DNA of 64,000 nt, from positions 1,198,036 through 1,262,035 of the forward strand of contig NZ_LMEC01000001.1 in assembly GCF_001425265.1 (NCBI RefSeq), written 5' to 3'. Made by a program: the position numbers and the translations under genes. Of the stretch, positions 47,361-57,523 are shown in pieces; position 1 is the first letter of the stretch, and each line of letters begins with the position of its first letter. The notes under the pieces were generated by a model that worked only from the letters and a program-made list of their open reading frames with translations, made no database searches and was not told the origin of the DNA. The stretch is from Massilia sp. Root418 (GTDB taxonomy: Bacteria > Pseudomonadota > Gammaproteobacteria > Burkholderiales > Burkholderiaceae_D).

Positions 47361-47989
47361 GCTTGCTCCTTGTGCGCCTGTTCCAGCAGGCCTTGTTCGC
47401 GGATAAAGTCGATCACGGCGGCCACCCCTTCGCCGCTGCGCAAATTGGTAAACAGGAAGGGCCGGGTGCCGCGCTGCTGTTTGGCGTCGCGCGCCATCAC
47501 GGCCAGGTCGGCGCCCACGTGGGGCGCCAGGTCGGTCTTGTTGATGATGAGAAGGTCCGAGCGGGTGATGCCGGGACCGCCCTTGCGCGGGATCTTCTCG
47601 CCGCCGGCCACGTCGATCACGTAGATGGTGAGGTCGGACAGCTCGGGGCTGAAGGTGGCGGCCAGGTTGTCGCCGCCCGACTCCACCAGGATCAGGTCGA
47701 GGTCCGGGAAGTCGGCCTGCATGCGGGCGATGGCTTCCAGGTTGATGGAGGCGTCCTCGCGGATGGCGGTATGCGGGCAGCCGCCGGTCTCCACCCCCAT
47801 CAGGCGCTCGGCCGGCAAGGCGTCCGCGCGCAGCAGGATCTCCATGTCCTCCTTGGTGTAGATGTCGTTGGTGATGACGGCCATGTCGTAATGGTCGCGC
47901 ATGCCCTTGCACAGCATTTCGCACAGCGCGGTCTTGCCGGAGCCGACCGGGCCGCCGATGCCGACGCGCAGCGGGTTGGATGGGTTCAT
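47357..47989 (-). CDS. ureG: Urease accessory GTPase UreG
   Basis: A 210-residue SIMIBI-class GTPase that powers nickel insertion into urease. The P-loop [13 protein letters not shown] (~12-24), the switch and metal region [21 protein letters not shown] (with Cys-Pro-His at the nickel-binding site), and the guanine-specificity NKTD ([11 protein letters not shown]) are all present. Length is normal for the family. It works with UreF and UreD on apo-urease, receiving nickel from UreE. Confidence 0.97.
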   Translation of the reverse strand: MNPSNPLRVGIGGPVGSGKTALCEMLCKGMRDHYDMAVITNDIYTKEDMEILLRADALPAERLMGVETGGCPHTAIREDASINLEAIARMQADFPDLDLILVESGGDNLAATFSPELSDLTIYVIDVAGGEKIPRKGGPGITRSDLLIINKTDLAPHVGADLAVMARDAKQQRGTRPFLFTNLRSGEGVAAVIDFIREQGLLEQAHKEQA

Positions 47990-48007
47990 GGATGCTTCCT
48001 TTCTTAC

Positions 48008-48691
48008 TTAAGATCGGTATAAACGGCTGTACTGCACTTCGTGCCGCATCGACAGCAGTGACAGGCAGGGCGCCCAGTTGCTCAGGTCTTCGTCGGCCAG
48101 TTCCCGCGCGCGCAGCGCGGCCTGTTCCAGTTCGGGACGCAGCGACAGCAGCATGCGCTGCCCCGCCACCTGGCCCAGCGGTACGGACTTGACGCACACC
48201 AGCACCTGGTTCTCGGCCCAGGCGAACAGCATGGCCAGCAGGGCTTCCTCGTGGGGAATGTCGAGCGCGGCCACGGCGCAGGCGTAGGCCACCGGCAGGG
48301 CCAGCTCGGTTTCCGGCGGCAGCATGGCGGTAATGCCGGCATCGGCGATGCCCAGTTCGGCCGTCAGGCGCGCCAGCGAGTAGCCCATCTGCAGGGTCTC
48401 GGCGCGGAATTCGGCGGTGTCGCGCGAGGCCAGGAAACGCTCGCTCCACTGCGCCACGGCTTGCGCGTCGCGCCGGCTGAAAGCGCGCATCAGGCGCCAG
48501 CAGACCGGCGCTTCCCACCGCGCCATCACCTCGTGCAGCTGGCGCGCGATCCAGGCGCGCGCCGTGTCCGGGTTGTGCACGGCGCCGGACTCCAGCGCCG
48601 CCTCCAGGCCTTGCGAGTAGCTGTAGGCGCCGATCGGCAACGCGGGGCTGGCAAATTGCAGCAGGTGCAGCAATGCGGTGGCTTGCATCAT
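48008..48691 (-). CDS. ureF: Urease accessory protein UreF
   Basis: A 227-residue helical protein. The family opening LLHLLQFASPALPIGAYSYSQGLE is unmistakable, as is the late VPLGQVAGQRMLL. UreF bridges UreD and UreG in the urease activation complex and acts on the UreG GTPase cycle. Its C-terminus (SMRHEVQYSRLYRS) is conserved and contacts UreD/UreG. It is preceded by the inverted repeat between ureE and ureF, and followed by ureG after 18 bases. Confidence 0.96.
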   Translation of the reverse strand: MMQATALLHLLQFASPALPIGAYSYSQGLEAALESGAVHNPDTARAWIARQLHEVMARWEAPVCWRLMRAFSRRDAQAVAQWSERFLASRDTAEFRAETLQMGYSLARLTAELGIADAGITAMLPPETELALPVAYACAVAALDIPHEEALLAMLFAWAENQVLVCVKSVPLGQVAGQRMLLSLRPELEQAALRARELADEDLSNWAPCLSLLSMRHEVQYSRLYRS

Positions 48692-48707
48692 CCGGTGGCT
48701 CCGGCCT

Positions 48708-48821
48708 GGCGGGTTACGCGCTGCGCGCTAACCCGCCCTACGGGTGGACACTTGCGGTTCGGCGTATCGCGCGGGCGGTTGCCGTTCGTAGGGCGGGTTA
48801 GCCGGAACGGCGTAACCCGCC
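48708..48821. repeat. REP/BIME-type inverted repeat between ureE and ureF
   Basis: Two hairpins, GGCGGGTTA with TAACCCGCC at 48708-48737 and again at 48792-48821, face each other. In addition, 14 bases at 48729-48742 are the reverse complement of 48787-48800, giving a large outer inverted repeat. GGCGGGTTA-type words of this kind are dispersed repeats in beta- and gammaproteobacteria. The element sits inside the urease operon, so it is transcribed and could alter ureF expression relative to ureE. Confidence 0.85.
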
Positions 48822-48845
48822 GTGCCGCAAGGTCGCAACCGCGGA

Positions 48846-49379
48846 TCATGGCGCGCTGTCTCCGGGGCGGTGGATCTTCTGGCGCAGCGGGATCGGCGCC
48901 AGGGGATGCCCGCCGTGGCTGTCGTGGCTGTGGCCATGGCCGCCGCCGTAGGCGCCCGATTCGGGCTCGAACGCCGCGTCCTCGGCCACCACGATGGCGC
49001 CCAGGCCGGCCAGCATCTCCTTCAGCACGGCGTCGGCGCGTATGCGCAGGAAGCCGTCGCCGACCTGCGCCTGGGTATGCCGGTTGCCGAGGTGGAAAGC
49101 GCAGCGCAGCAGCGTGTGCGCGTCCGCGCAGGTGACCTTGTAGGTGGGCTCGCGCGCGGCCACCACCTGCACCACCTTGCTGCGGTCTTCGCCCACCAGC
49201 AGGTCACCGTCGCGCAGCACGGTGCCGCGCACGGTGAATACGCCCACTTCTTCGCCGCTGCTGAGCACCGCGCGCAGGCGGCATTTTTCGCGCAGTTCGT
49301 AGGGCAGCACCAGGCGCGCCGACGGCTGCACCGCGCCGGGACCGGCGCTGGCGGGCAGTTTGGTGTGTAGGGTAAGCAT
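48846..49379 (-). CDS. ureE: Urease accessory nickel chaperone UreE
   Basis: A 177-residue metallochaperone. The start at 49379 (MLTLHTKLPASAG) fits the family; the open frame runs further upstream into the ureC end. The N-terminal peptide-binding domain (~1-75) is followed by the metal-binding domain with CAFHLGNRHTQAQVGDGFLRI, which carries the conserved dimer-interface His. The C-terminal His-rich tail (GGGHGHSHDSHGGH) can bind extra nickel. It begins 10 bases after the ureC stop codon. Confidence 0.96.
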   Translation of the reverse strand: MLTLHTKLPASAGPGAVQPSARLVLPYELREKCRLRAVLSSGEEVGVFTVRGTVLRDGDLLVGEDRSKVVQVVAAREPTYKVTCADAHTLLRCAFHLGNRHTQAQVGDGFLRIRADAVLKEMLAGLGAIVVAEDAAFEPESGAYGGGHGHSHDSHGGHPLAPIPLRQKIHRPGDSAP

Positions 49380-49389
49380 GCGGGCCTCG

Positions 49390-51090
<1,701 letters not shown>

Positions 51091-51092
51091 GC

Positions 51093-51419
51093 TTACGCTT
51101 TCGGCGGGGTGTCGGACAGCTTGCCGTTGACGGCGCCGTTAAAGCCGTGCACCACGCGCTCGCCGGCCAGCTTCACCAGTTCCACGGTGCGGGTCTGCCC
51201 GGGCTCGAAGCGCACGGCGGTGCCGGCGGCGATGTTCAACCGCATGCCGTAGGCTTTCCAGCGCTCGAACGACAGCGCGGGATTGACTTCAAAAAAGTGG
51301 AAATGCGAGCCGACCTGGATCGGCCGGTCGCCCCGGTTGGCAACGACGACGGTGACGGTTTCGCGGCCTTGGTTGAGGCCGATTTCGCCTTCTTCGAGCA
51401 TGATTTCACCAGGGATCAT
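51093..51419 (-). CDS. ureB: Urease beta subunit UreB
   Basis: A 108-residue structural subunit. [20 protein letters not shown] opens the protein and [18 protein letters not shown], with the two His of the family, lies near 37-54. The C-terminus ([18 protein letters not shown]) is conserved. It forms the (UreABC)3 trimer with UreA and UreC. The ribosome-binding site AAGGAG is visible before the ATG. Confidence 0.97.
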   Translation of the reverse strand: MIPGEIMLEEGEIGLNQGRETVTVVVANRGDRPIQVGSHFHFFEVNPALSFERWKAYGMRLNIAAGTAVRFEPGQTRTVELVKLAGERVVHGFNGAVNGKLSDTPPKA

Positions 51420-51437
51420 GATGTGCTCCTTGAGGGA

Positions 51438-51740
51438 TTAAGGGATGGGGTGATGTACGGTGACGAGCTTGGAGCCGTCGGGGAACGTCGCTTCGACCTG
51501 GATGTCCGGAATCATCTCGGGCACGCCCTCCATCACGTCGGCGCGCGTAAGGATACTGGCGCCGTCGGACATGAGTTCGGCCACGCTGCGTCCATCGCGC
51601 GCGCCTTCCATGATGGCCGCGCTGATCAGGGCCACCGCTTCCGGATAATTCAGTTTCAGGCCGCGCGCGCGGCGTCGCTCGGCCAGCAGGGCGGCAGTGA
51701 AGATGAGCAGCTTGTCTTTTTCGCGTGGGGTCAGGTCCAT
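51438..51740 (-). CDS. ureA: Urease gamma subunit UreA
   Basis: A 100-residue structural subunit opening [21 protein letters not shown] and containing [20 protein letters not shown] and the C-terminal VTVHHPIP. The normal bacterial length is 100 residues. It lies 8 bases after ureD and 18 before ureB, the usual operon spacing. Confidence 0.97.
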   Translation of the reverse strand: MDLTPREKDKLLIFTAALLAERRRARGLKLNYPEAVALISAAIMEGARDGRSVAELMSDGASILTRADVMEGVPEMIPDIQVEATFPDGSKLVTVHHPIP

Positions 51741-51748
51741 GTTTTTTC

Positions 51749-52672
51749 CTAGGTGCGCCAGCTGCGCGGGTCGAAGGGTGCGCGGCCCAGCAGGTGCGGG
51801 CGCACGGTGCGCCAGGCTGCCAGCATGATTTCGCGGGCGGCCTCGCTGTCGCCGCCAAGATGGCGCACCACCAGCAGGCCTTTCATTTGGGTTGCGCCGA
51901 CATGCGCACCGACGTGCGCGCCGGCTGCGGCGGCGTCGCTGCGCAGCTGCGCCAGCACGGCGGCGGGCAGCGGTGCGCCCACGGCCAGCAGGGTGGCGCA
52001 CACGGTGTGCCCGTCCATGCCCAGCGGGCTGGCCATGCCGTCCGGCGTGAGCGCCCCCTGCTCCCACCACAGCAGGCGCTCGCCCTGGCGGATGCGGGTG
52101 CGCTGCACTACGCGGCCGCTGCGGAAACGCTCTCCCGATGCGCTGCGGCCCATGCACAGGATGTCGCAGCCGATATAGCTGGCACCGGGGGCCAGGGTGA
52201 TGTCCTGTTCCAGTTCCACGTGCGCGTGGTCGAAGAAGATGGTTTCCTGCGGCAGCCATTCGATGGCAGCGCCGGCGGCGGCGTGCAGGCGCACGCTCTG
52301 GCGCGACACCTTGCCGTTGGCCTTGTACCACTTGGCCGCGCCCGGCGTGGTGAGGAAGGCGCGCGCGCCCTCGCCCACGGTGGCGCTCAGTTCCAGCTGG
52401 TCGCCGCCGACCACGCCGCCCGGCGGGTGCACGATGATGGCGTGGCACACGGCGCCGCCTTCCGGGTACAGCGGCTTCTGCACGCGCAGCGGGCCGCTGT
52501 GGCGGCGCTCGACCAGGCGCGTGGTGCCGCCGTCGTTGGCGAAGCCGAGCGACAGGCTGGCGCGCCAGACCGGATGCGCGGGCGCGCGCGCGACCGCTTC
52601 CTCCGGCATGGCGGCCGGAGGGGGACTGGTAGCGCTATACAGCGCGCTTGCGCTGGCGGCGGTGTCGGGCAT
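51749..52672 (-). CDS. ureD: Urease accessory protein UreD
   Basis: A 307-residue scaffold protein, first gene of the operon. Family phrases include [53 protein letters not shown] and [16 protein letters not shown]. UreD binds apo-urease and recruits UreF-UreG for nickel delivery. The start at 52672 lies about 29 bases downstream of the predicted sigma-54 start site. A C-terminal Ala/His stretch ([13 protein letters not shown]) is locally repetitive. Confidence 0.95.
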   Translation of the reverse strand: MPDTAASASALYSATSPPPAAMPEEAVARAPAHPVWRASLSLGFANDGGTTRLVERRHSGPLRVQKPLYPEGGAVCHAIIVHPPGGVVGGDQLELSATVGEGARAFLTTPGAAKWYKANGKVSRQSVRLHAAAGAAIEWLPQETIFFDHAHVELEQDITLAPGASYIGCDILCMGRSASGERFRSGRVVQRTRIRQGERLLWWEQGALTPDGMASPLGMDGHTVCATLLAVGAPLPAAVLAQLRSDAAAAGAHVGAHVGATQMKGLLVVRHLGGDSEAAREIMLAAWRTVRPHLLGRAPFDPRSWRT

Positions 52673-52712
52673 GTGGCGGTTGGCATCTCGTTATGTACTG
52701 GACATGCACTAC

Positions 52713-52727
52713 GCAAGTAGCGTGCCA
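52713..52727 (-). promoter_or_regulatory. Sigma-54 promoter of the urease operon
   Basis: The minus strand reads TGGCACGCTACTTGC, an exact match to the core TGGCACG-N4-TTGC. The predicted start site near 52701 gives a 29-base leader before ureD. Together with the NtrC-like site upstream this points to nitrogen-limitation control. Confidence 0.9.
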
Positions 52728-52767
52728 GCGGCAGGGTGAGAATCCCGCCCCGGGGCGGCCCCACGGC

Positions 52768-52801
52768 GCACCAAATCGGGCTGCGCGCACCAAATTGGCG
52801 C
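52768..52801. promoter_or_regulatory. NtrC-like binding sites upstream of ureD
   Basis: GCACCA-AAT-TGGCGC at 52787-52801 differs by one base from the NtrC dyad GCACCA-N3-TGGTGC. A second half-site, GCACCA-AAT, lies at 52768-52776, 19 bases away. The better site is centred about 93 bp before the predicted urease start, a usual enhancer distance for NtrC. Confidence 0.75.
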
Positions 52802-52873
52802 AGCACACTGCTGGCGGAACCGCTGCGGCAACGCCGCGCCATTGCATTAAGGCACGGCGTATAGTGCACAAGC

Positions 52874-54331
52874 ATGAGTACCACCCTTTGGTTCATCCTG
52901 ATCGGCTGCCTGATGCTGGCGCGCGGGCTGGCCGCCACCACGCTGGCGCGGCTGCCCGTGACGTCGGCCATCGTCTACCTGGGCGTTGGCCTGGCGCTGG
53001 GGCCGGCGTTCTTCGGCGTGTTCGCAGTCGATCCCTTTGCCGAGGCCGGTACGCTGGAGGTGATGACGGAACTGGCGGTGCTGATCTCGCTGTTCTCCGC
53101 AGGGGTAAAAATGCCGGTGCCGTTTTCGCTGGCGCGCTGGGCGCCGTCGCTGCGGCTGGCCTGGCTGTCCATGAGCATCTCCGTGGGACTGATGGCGGCC
53201 TTCGGCACGCTGGTGCTGGGCCTGCCGCTGGGCGCGGCGGTGCTGCTGGGAGCCATTCTCGCGCCCACCGACCCGGTGCTGGCCACCGACGTGCAGGTGC
53301 GCCATGCGGGCGACCGTGACAAGCTGCGCTTCGCCCTGACGTGCGAGGCCGGCATGAACGACGGCAGCGCCTTTCCCTTCGTGATGCTGGGCCTGGGCTT
53401 GCTGGGCCTGCACGAACTGGGCGATTTCGGCTGGCGTTGGCTGGCGATGGACGTGCTCTGGGGGACGGCCGGCGCGGTGCTGATCGGCATTGCGGGCGGC
53501 GCCGCGCTGGCCCAGCTGGGCTGGGCCTTGCGGGGCACCGATCCCAAGCATGAGGTGCTGGACGACCTGGTGGGGCTGGGGCTGATTGCGGTGGTGTACG
53601 GCGTCAGCGTGTGGCTGCACGCCTGGGGCTTCCTGGCGGTGTTCTTCGCCGGCGTGGCGCTGCGCCAGCGCGAACTGGTGCTGGCGGGTGCGCCCAAGGA
53701 CAGGCACGGTTTGCTGAAGGCGCCCGGCGCCGCGAATGGAACAAGCCACGGCGCAGGCCACGCCGCGGGCGATGCCGCAGGCCACGGCGCAGGCCACGGC
53801 GCGGCGGGCGCCGGGGCCCAGGCAGCGGCCAAGCCGCCAGTGCCGCCAATGCACAGTGCCTGCACAACAGCGGCAGGCCAGCCGGCGGCGGCGGACGAGC
53901 CAGCGGCGCCGGCGACGGCGCCGGCCGATGCGCCGCTGACCGTCAGCGGCGAATCGCTGATCTTCAAGGAGCATCTGGAGCGCCTGTCCGAGCTGACGCT
54001 GGTGCTGCTGCTGGGCGGCGCGGTGACGGCGCAGGCCTGGGACTGGCGGGCCTGGAGCACGGCGCTGTTCCTGTTCGCGGTGGCGCGGCCACTCAGCGTC
54101 TACCTGGGATTGGCGCGCTCCACCGTGCGCGGCCGGGTGCGCGGCATCAGCGCCTGGTTCGGCGTGCGCGGCATCGGCTCCGTGTACTACCTGATGTACG
54201 CCATCAACCACGGCCTGCCGCAGCCGCTGGCGCGCGACCTGATCGACATCACCCTGGTGGTCATCATGCTCTCCATCGCCGTGCACGGCATCAGCGTCAA
54301 GCCACTGTTCGACCGCTTCTGGAAAGACTAG
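52874..54331 (+). CDS. CPA1/NhaP-type Na+(K+)/H+ antiporter with His/Gly/Ala-rich insert
   Basis: A 485-residue inner-membrane antiporter with about 12 helices. The ion-site motifs are LLGAILAPTDPVLATDVQV (~135-153) and EAGMNDGSAFPFVMLGLG (~157-174), and the late helix WFGVRGIGSVYYLMY is conserved. Between the two membrane halves (~286-358) lies a long cytoplasmic insert rich in Gly, Ala and His (GTSHGAGHAAGDAAGHGAGH), then Ala/Pro-rich sequence. The His content hints at pH or metal sensing. It is transcribed away from the urease operon, whose ammonia release raises pH, so a shared pH-homeostasis role is possible. Confidence 0.9.
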   Translation: MSTTLWFILIGCLMLARGLAATTLARLPVTSAIVYLGVGLALGPAFFGVFAVDPFAEAGTLEVMTELAVLISLFSAGVKMPVPFSLARWAPSLRLAWLSMSISVGLMAAFGTLVLGLPLGAAVLLGAILAPTDPVLATDVQVRHAGDRDKLRFALTCEAGMNDGSAFPFVMLGLGLLGLHELGDFGWRWLAMDVLWGTAGAVLIGIAGGAALAQLGWALRGTDPKHEVLDDLVGLGLIAVVYGVSVWLHAWGFLAVFFAGVALRQRELVLAGAPKDRHGLLKAPGAANGTSHGAGHAAGDAAGHGAGHGAAGAGAQAAAKPPVPPMHSACTTAAGQPAAADEPAAPATAPADAPLTVSGESLIFKEHLERLSELTLVLLLGGAVTAQAWDWRAWSTALFLFAVARPLSVYLGLARSTVRGRVRGISAWFGVRGIGSVYYLMYAINHGLPQPLARDLIDITLVVIMLSIAVHGISVKPLFDRFWKD

Positions 54332-54396
54332 GCCGGCCGGGTAATGGCAGTTGCAAATATGATACTATTTGCAGCCCGATCAACCGGACGAAAACC

Positions 54397-56028
54397 ATGA
54401 CGTATCTGCGTGCCGTGCTACTGCTTCTGGTCCTGGCGCCCGCCGCCCAAGCCGCCGAAGTCGGCGTGCATGTGACACTGCTGACGGACGACAGCGTCGA
54501 AGTCAGCTACACCCTGCCGCCAGCCTGCCGCACCCTGGCATTCAGCAAGAACGGCGAAGCCGGGCGCAGCACGCGCGCCGCCTGGCAGCCGCTGGACGAT
54601 TGCGGCAGCGCCGGCGCCGACCAGCTGGGACGCAGCGCCCAGGCCTGCCCCAGCCTGCGCTTCCGCGTTCCCGCCGCCACGCGCCAGGCCGGCTACCCTG
54701 CCGCCTTCCCGCTCGGCCAGGGCGTGTACACGCACTTGTCGAACTACGCCGTGGCCGACAGCTGCGGCGCGGTGCGCTACAGCCTGGCCGCGCCCGGCAT
54801 CGTTGTGAACGGCCAGGCCTATGCCGGCAAGGCCGGCCCGCCCGCCGTGCCGCTGCACGGCGACAGCGCCGCCCTGCTCCTGAACGCGCCGCTGCAACAG
54901 CACGGCAGCGCAGCGCCGGACTTCTTCGACCCCCGCCTGTCCCCGGCCACCATCGAGCACATCAAGACGGTGGCGGACGGCACCGTGGCCTTTCTGCGGG
55001 AGGCGCTGCCGGACGCCAGCTTCAGGCGCCCCATCGTGGCCGCCGTGCGCGCCGCAGCGCCGGGCGGCCCCTACATCGGCGGCGACGCCAGCGACGTGCT
55101 GCGCCTGGTCCTGTACAACTGGCCGCAAGCGCCCGGCGCCGCCGAGCAGGCCAAGGCCACGCTGCTGGTGTCGCATGAATTCAGCCACCGCTTCCAGCTG
55201 CGCGACGCCGTCGACAACTACCCCGACGCGCGCCTGATCCACGAAGGCGGCGGCGAGTTCCTGCGCTGGATGGCGTCCATCCACAACGGCTGGCTCACGC
55301 CGGCGCAGGCGGCACGCCAGCTGGACGAGGCGCTGGCCGGCTGCATCCTGTACAGCGAGCCGAAAAGCTGGCGCGAGCTCACGCCGCCCCAGATCGGCGG
55401 CAACCGCCTGGAATACCAGTGCGGCCTGCCCGCCTACGTGTACGGGCTGGCGGCGCGCCAGGGCAGCGCCAGCGCCATGGCGCGCGTCAACGACTTCTAC
55501 CGCGCCTTGCGGCAAGGCGGCCAGCCCGATTTCGCGCAGGCCATGGAGTGCGGCGCGGCGGCCGGCTGCCAGCCGCGCTGGCTGCCGCAGCTGCTCAACG
55601 CCGCCGGCCCCATGGAAAGCCAATGGCAGCAATTCCTGGACGGCAGCGGCCTCGCCGCGCCGCAAGCGCCCACGCAAGCCATGCGCGACGCCATGGTGCT
55701 GCGCGCCGTGATCAAGCTGATGGCGGACGATTGCGGCGGCCGCAGCGGCACCACGGAAGCGCCGGACGGCATCCTCACGGACGGCATGAAAGCCTGCAAA
55801 ACCTTCCTGCGGGACGCCTACGTCACCGCCATCGAAGGCTTGCCCGTGTTCGGCCATGCCGCCACCGGCGAAGCCATGGCGGCGGCCTGCACTGCCCGCC
55901 GCGAGGTGCTGCTGGGCCTGAAGGACGGCGGCACGCTGGCCGTGCCGTGCGCCCAGCCTTACCGCATGCGCCAGCAGTTCTACCAGGCCGACATCGGCAA
56001 GGTGCTGGCGGCGCTGCGCGCGCGCTGA
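54397..56028 (+). CDS. Secreted protein with gluzincin-like HExxH motif, family unknown
   Basis: A 543-residue exported protein with a signal peptide (MTYLRAVLLLLVLAPAAQA). The first ~180 residues are beta-rich. A zinc-protease-type motif occurs at ~256: VSHEFSHRFQL, with a downstream acidic helix LIHEGGGEFLRWMAS whose Glu is a candidate third ligand. Several cysteines in the second half (e.g. LAGCILYSEP, MECGAAAGCQP) suggest disulfides. The pattern fits M1/M61-like gluzincin folds, but I cannot name the family. It starts 65 bases after the antiporter stop. Confidence 0.7.
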   Translation: MTYLRAVLLLLVLAPAAQAAEVGVHVTLLTDDSVEVSYTLPPACRTLAFSKNGEAGRSTRAAWQPLDDCGSAGADQLGRSAQACPSLRFRVPAATRQAGYPAAFPLGQGVYTHLSNYAVADSCGAVRYSLAAPGIVVNGQAYAGKAGPPAVPLHGDSAALLLNAPLQQHGSAAPDFFDPRLSPATIEHIKTVADGTVAFLREALPDASFRRPIVAAVRAAAPGGPYIGGDASDVLRLVLYNWPQAPGAAEQAKATLLVSHEFSHRFQLRDAVDNYPDARLIHEGGGEFLRWMASIHNGWLTPAQAARQLDEALAGCILYSEPKSWRELTPPQIGGNRLEYQCGLPAYVYGLAARQGSASAMARVNDFYRALRQGGQPDFAQAMECGAAAGCQPRWLPQLLNAAGPMESQWQQFLDGSGLAAPQAPTQAMRDAMVLRAVIKLMADDCGGRSGTTEAPDGILTDGMKACKTFLRDAYVTAIEGLPVFGHAATGEAMAAACTARREVLLGLKDGGTLAVPCAQPYRMRQQFYQADIGKVLAALRAR

Positions 56029-56104
56029 GGCTGCCCGCCGCAGGCTATCCGCCCAACTTTTGATGCATTCGTAGTCCCGCCGGCGGGTGGCGTGGAATAT
56101 TGGT

Positions 56105-56126
56105 GACTCCCTTACTTCCGGGAGTC
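56105..56126 (+). promoter_or_regulatory. Hairpin covering the ribosome-binding site of the 362-aa membrane protein gene
   Basis: GACTCCC (56105-56111) pairs with GGGAGTC (56120-56126) across an 8-base loop. The GGGAG of the right arm is the Shine-Dalgarno sequence for the ATG at 56131. When folded, the site would be masked. This could be a translational switch or thermosensor-like element, or it may simply open on the ribosome. Confidence 0.5.
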
Positions 56127-56130
56127 CGCC

Positions 56131-57219
56131 ATGATTTCCTCCCTGAATCAAGCCTGGCACAAGGCCGCCTGGTCCAGCGGGCTGTCACTACTCTTGCACT
56201 GCACCTTCTTCTGGATGGTGGCGGCCGCCAGCTTTTCCGGCTACATCGGCAAATGGGGCCTGCGTGACAACACCGCCCGCTTCAACCTCGAAGCCATGCT
56301 GGACGCCACCGCCGACCGGCCCTTCGTCTACCGCCAGCTGCTGCCGCTGATCGCCAACGCCGCCGACCGCGCGCTGCCCGGGCGCCTGAAATTCCAAGTT
56401 GCCGCCAAGCTCAATCCCAGCAAGGTCTACGTCAAGACCTACGGCGCCGCCAAGCCGGCGGTCAGCTTCCGCTACGTGGTGGTGTACTACCTGTCCTTTC
56501 TGTCGCTGCTGGCCAGCCTGCTGCTGCTGCACCGGATCGCGCTGGATGCCGGCATGGGCCGCCTGGCCGCCATCATCGCTCCCACCGTGCTGTCGCTGGC
56601 TTTTCCCTACATGCAAACCCTGGGCGGCTATTTTTACGATACCGCCGAGCTGATGTTCTTCTGCCTGGCCTACTGGCTGGTGTCGCGCAAGCACATCGCC
56701 TGGTTCTTCGCCATCCTGGTGCCGGCCACGCTGAACAAGGAGTCCTTCCTGTTCTTCATCGTTACGCTGCTGCCGCTGCTGCTGGCCGGCTATCCGCGCA
56801 GGAAAGCCGTCGGCATCGCGGCGGCGGCGGTGCTGGTGTCCGGGCTGGTGAATGTGGCCGTCAAGCTGCAGTTCGCCCATGCCGGCGGCAGCCCGGTGGA
56901 GGTTCACCTGGCCGACAACCTGGCCGGCTACCTGTCGGCGCAGACCTACGGGCAGATGGAACTGACCTACGGCATCATGGGGCCGCGCCAGGCCTTCGCG
57001 CTGACGCTGGTGCTGATTGCCACGGTGTTTGTGCGCGGCTGGCGTGCCAGCCCGCAAGAGGTGCGCCAGCATATCCTGCTGGCGGCCGCCATCAACCTGC
57101 CCCTGTTCGCGCTGTTCGCCGCGGCGGGCGAGCTGCGCAACCTGAGCCTGATGTTTGTCGGCTTCGCGATTCTGATCGGCAAGGCGCTGGAAGCGGAGCC
57201 GGCCCGCCAGGCGCCCTAA
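56131..57219 (+). CDS. Multi-pass inner-membrane protein of unknown function
   Basis: A 362-residue protein with about eight or nine hydrophobic helices, the first near residues 15-35 (LSLLLHCTFFWMVAAASFSG). A non-membrane loop with DATADRPFVYRQLLPLIANA precedes the main helix block; this phrase and LLLHRIALDAGMGRLAAIIAP recur in polytopic bacterial proteins of unknown role. The GPRQAFALTLVLIATVF region lies near the end. No catalytic motif is recognised. The start follows GGGAG in a hairpin. It overlaps the convergent 75-residue gene by 4 bases. Confidence 0.75.
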   Translation: MISSLNQAWHKAAWSSGLSLLLHCTFFWMVAAASFSGYIGKWGLRDNTARFNLEAMLDATADRPFVYRQLLPLIANAADRALPGRLKFQVAAKLNPSKVYVKTYGAAKPAVSFRYVVVYYLSFLSLLASLLLLHRIALDAGMGRLAAIIAPTVLSLAFPYMQTLGGYFYDTAELMFFCLAYWLVSRKHIAWFFAILVPATLNKESFLFFIVTLLPLLLAGYPRRKAVGIAAAAVLVSGLVNVAVKLQFAHAGGSPVEVHLADNLAGYLSAQTYGQMELTYGIMGPRQAFALTLVLIATVFVRGWRASPQEVRQHILLAAAINLPLFALFAAAGELRNLSLMFVGFAILIGKALEAEPARQAP

Positions 57220-57443
57220 ATGCCGTATTCGGCGGCGGCCTTGGCGGCCCACACCGCCTGGTCGCGGCTGGGGAAAGGCTGGTCGTAATCGTCCACTTCG
57301 CCGTTCGGGCCGACAAAGCAGGTCCACCAGCCCGCATCATCATGCCGAATGGCAATGCAATTCGGCTTGCAATGTTCCAGTACGGCCTCGCCGTCCTCCA
57401 GCGTCACGATAGCCACGCCGCGGTGTGTGATCTTGTTCGCCAT
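57216..57443 (-). CDS. Small conserved-looking protein (75 aa)
   Basis: A 75-residue protein with good coding character and a TGAGG site before the ATG. It is mixed alpha/beta with Trp, Cys and Asp-rich stretches (HKxxHR-like start KITHRGVAIVTLEDGEAVLE, then CKPNCIAIRHDDAGWW, then FPSRDQAVWAAKAAAEYG). The spacing resembles small domains that bind nucleotides or metals, but I recognise no family. No signal or membrane helix. Confidence 0.65.
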   Translation of the reverse strand: MANKITHRGVAIVTLEDGEAVLEHCKPNCIAIRHDDAGWWTCFVGPNGEVDDYDQPFPSRDQAVWAAKAAAEYGI

Positions 57444-57523
57444 GGGATGCCTCAGGAGAGCCTGTCAATCGTCCCTACAGTGTAGCCCGCACCGCGCCCG
57501 GCCGCAAAAAGAACGTGGCGTGC

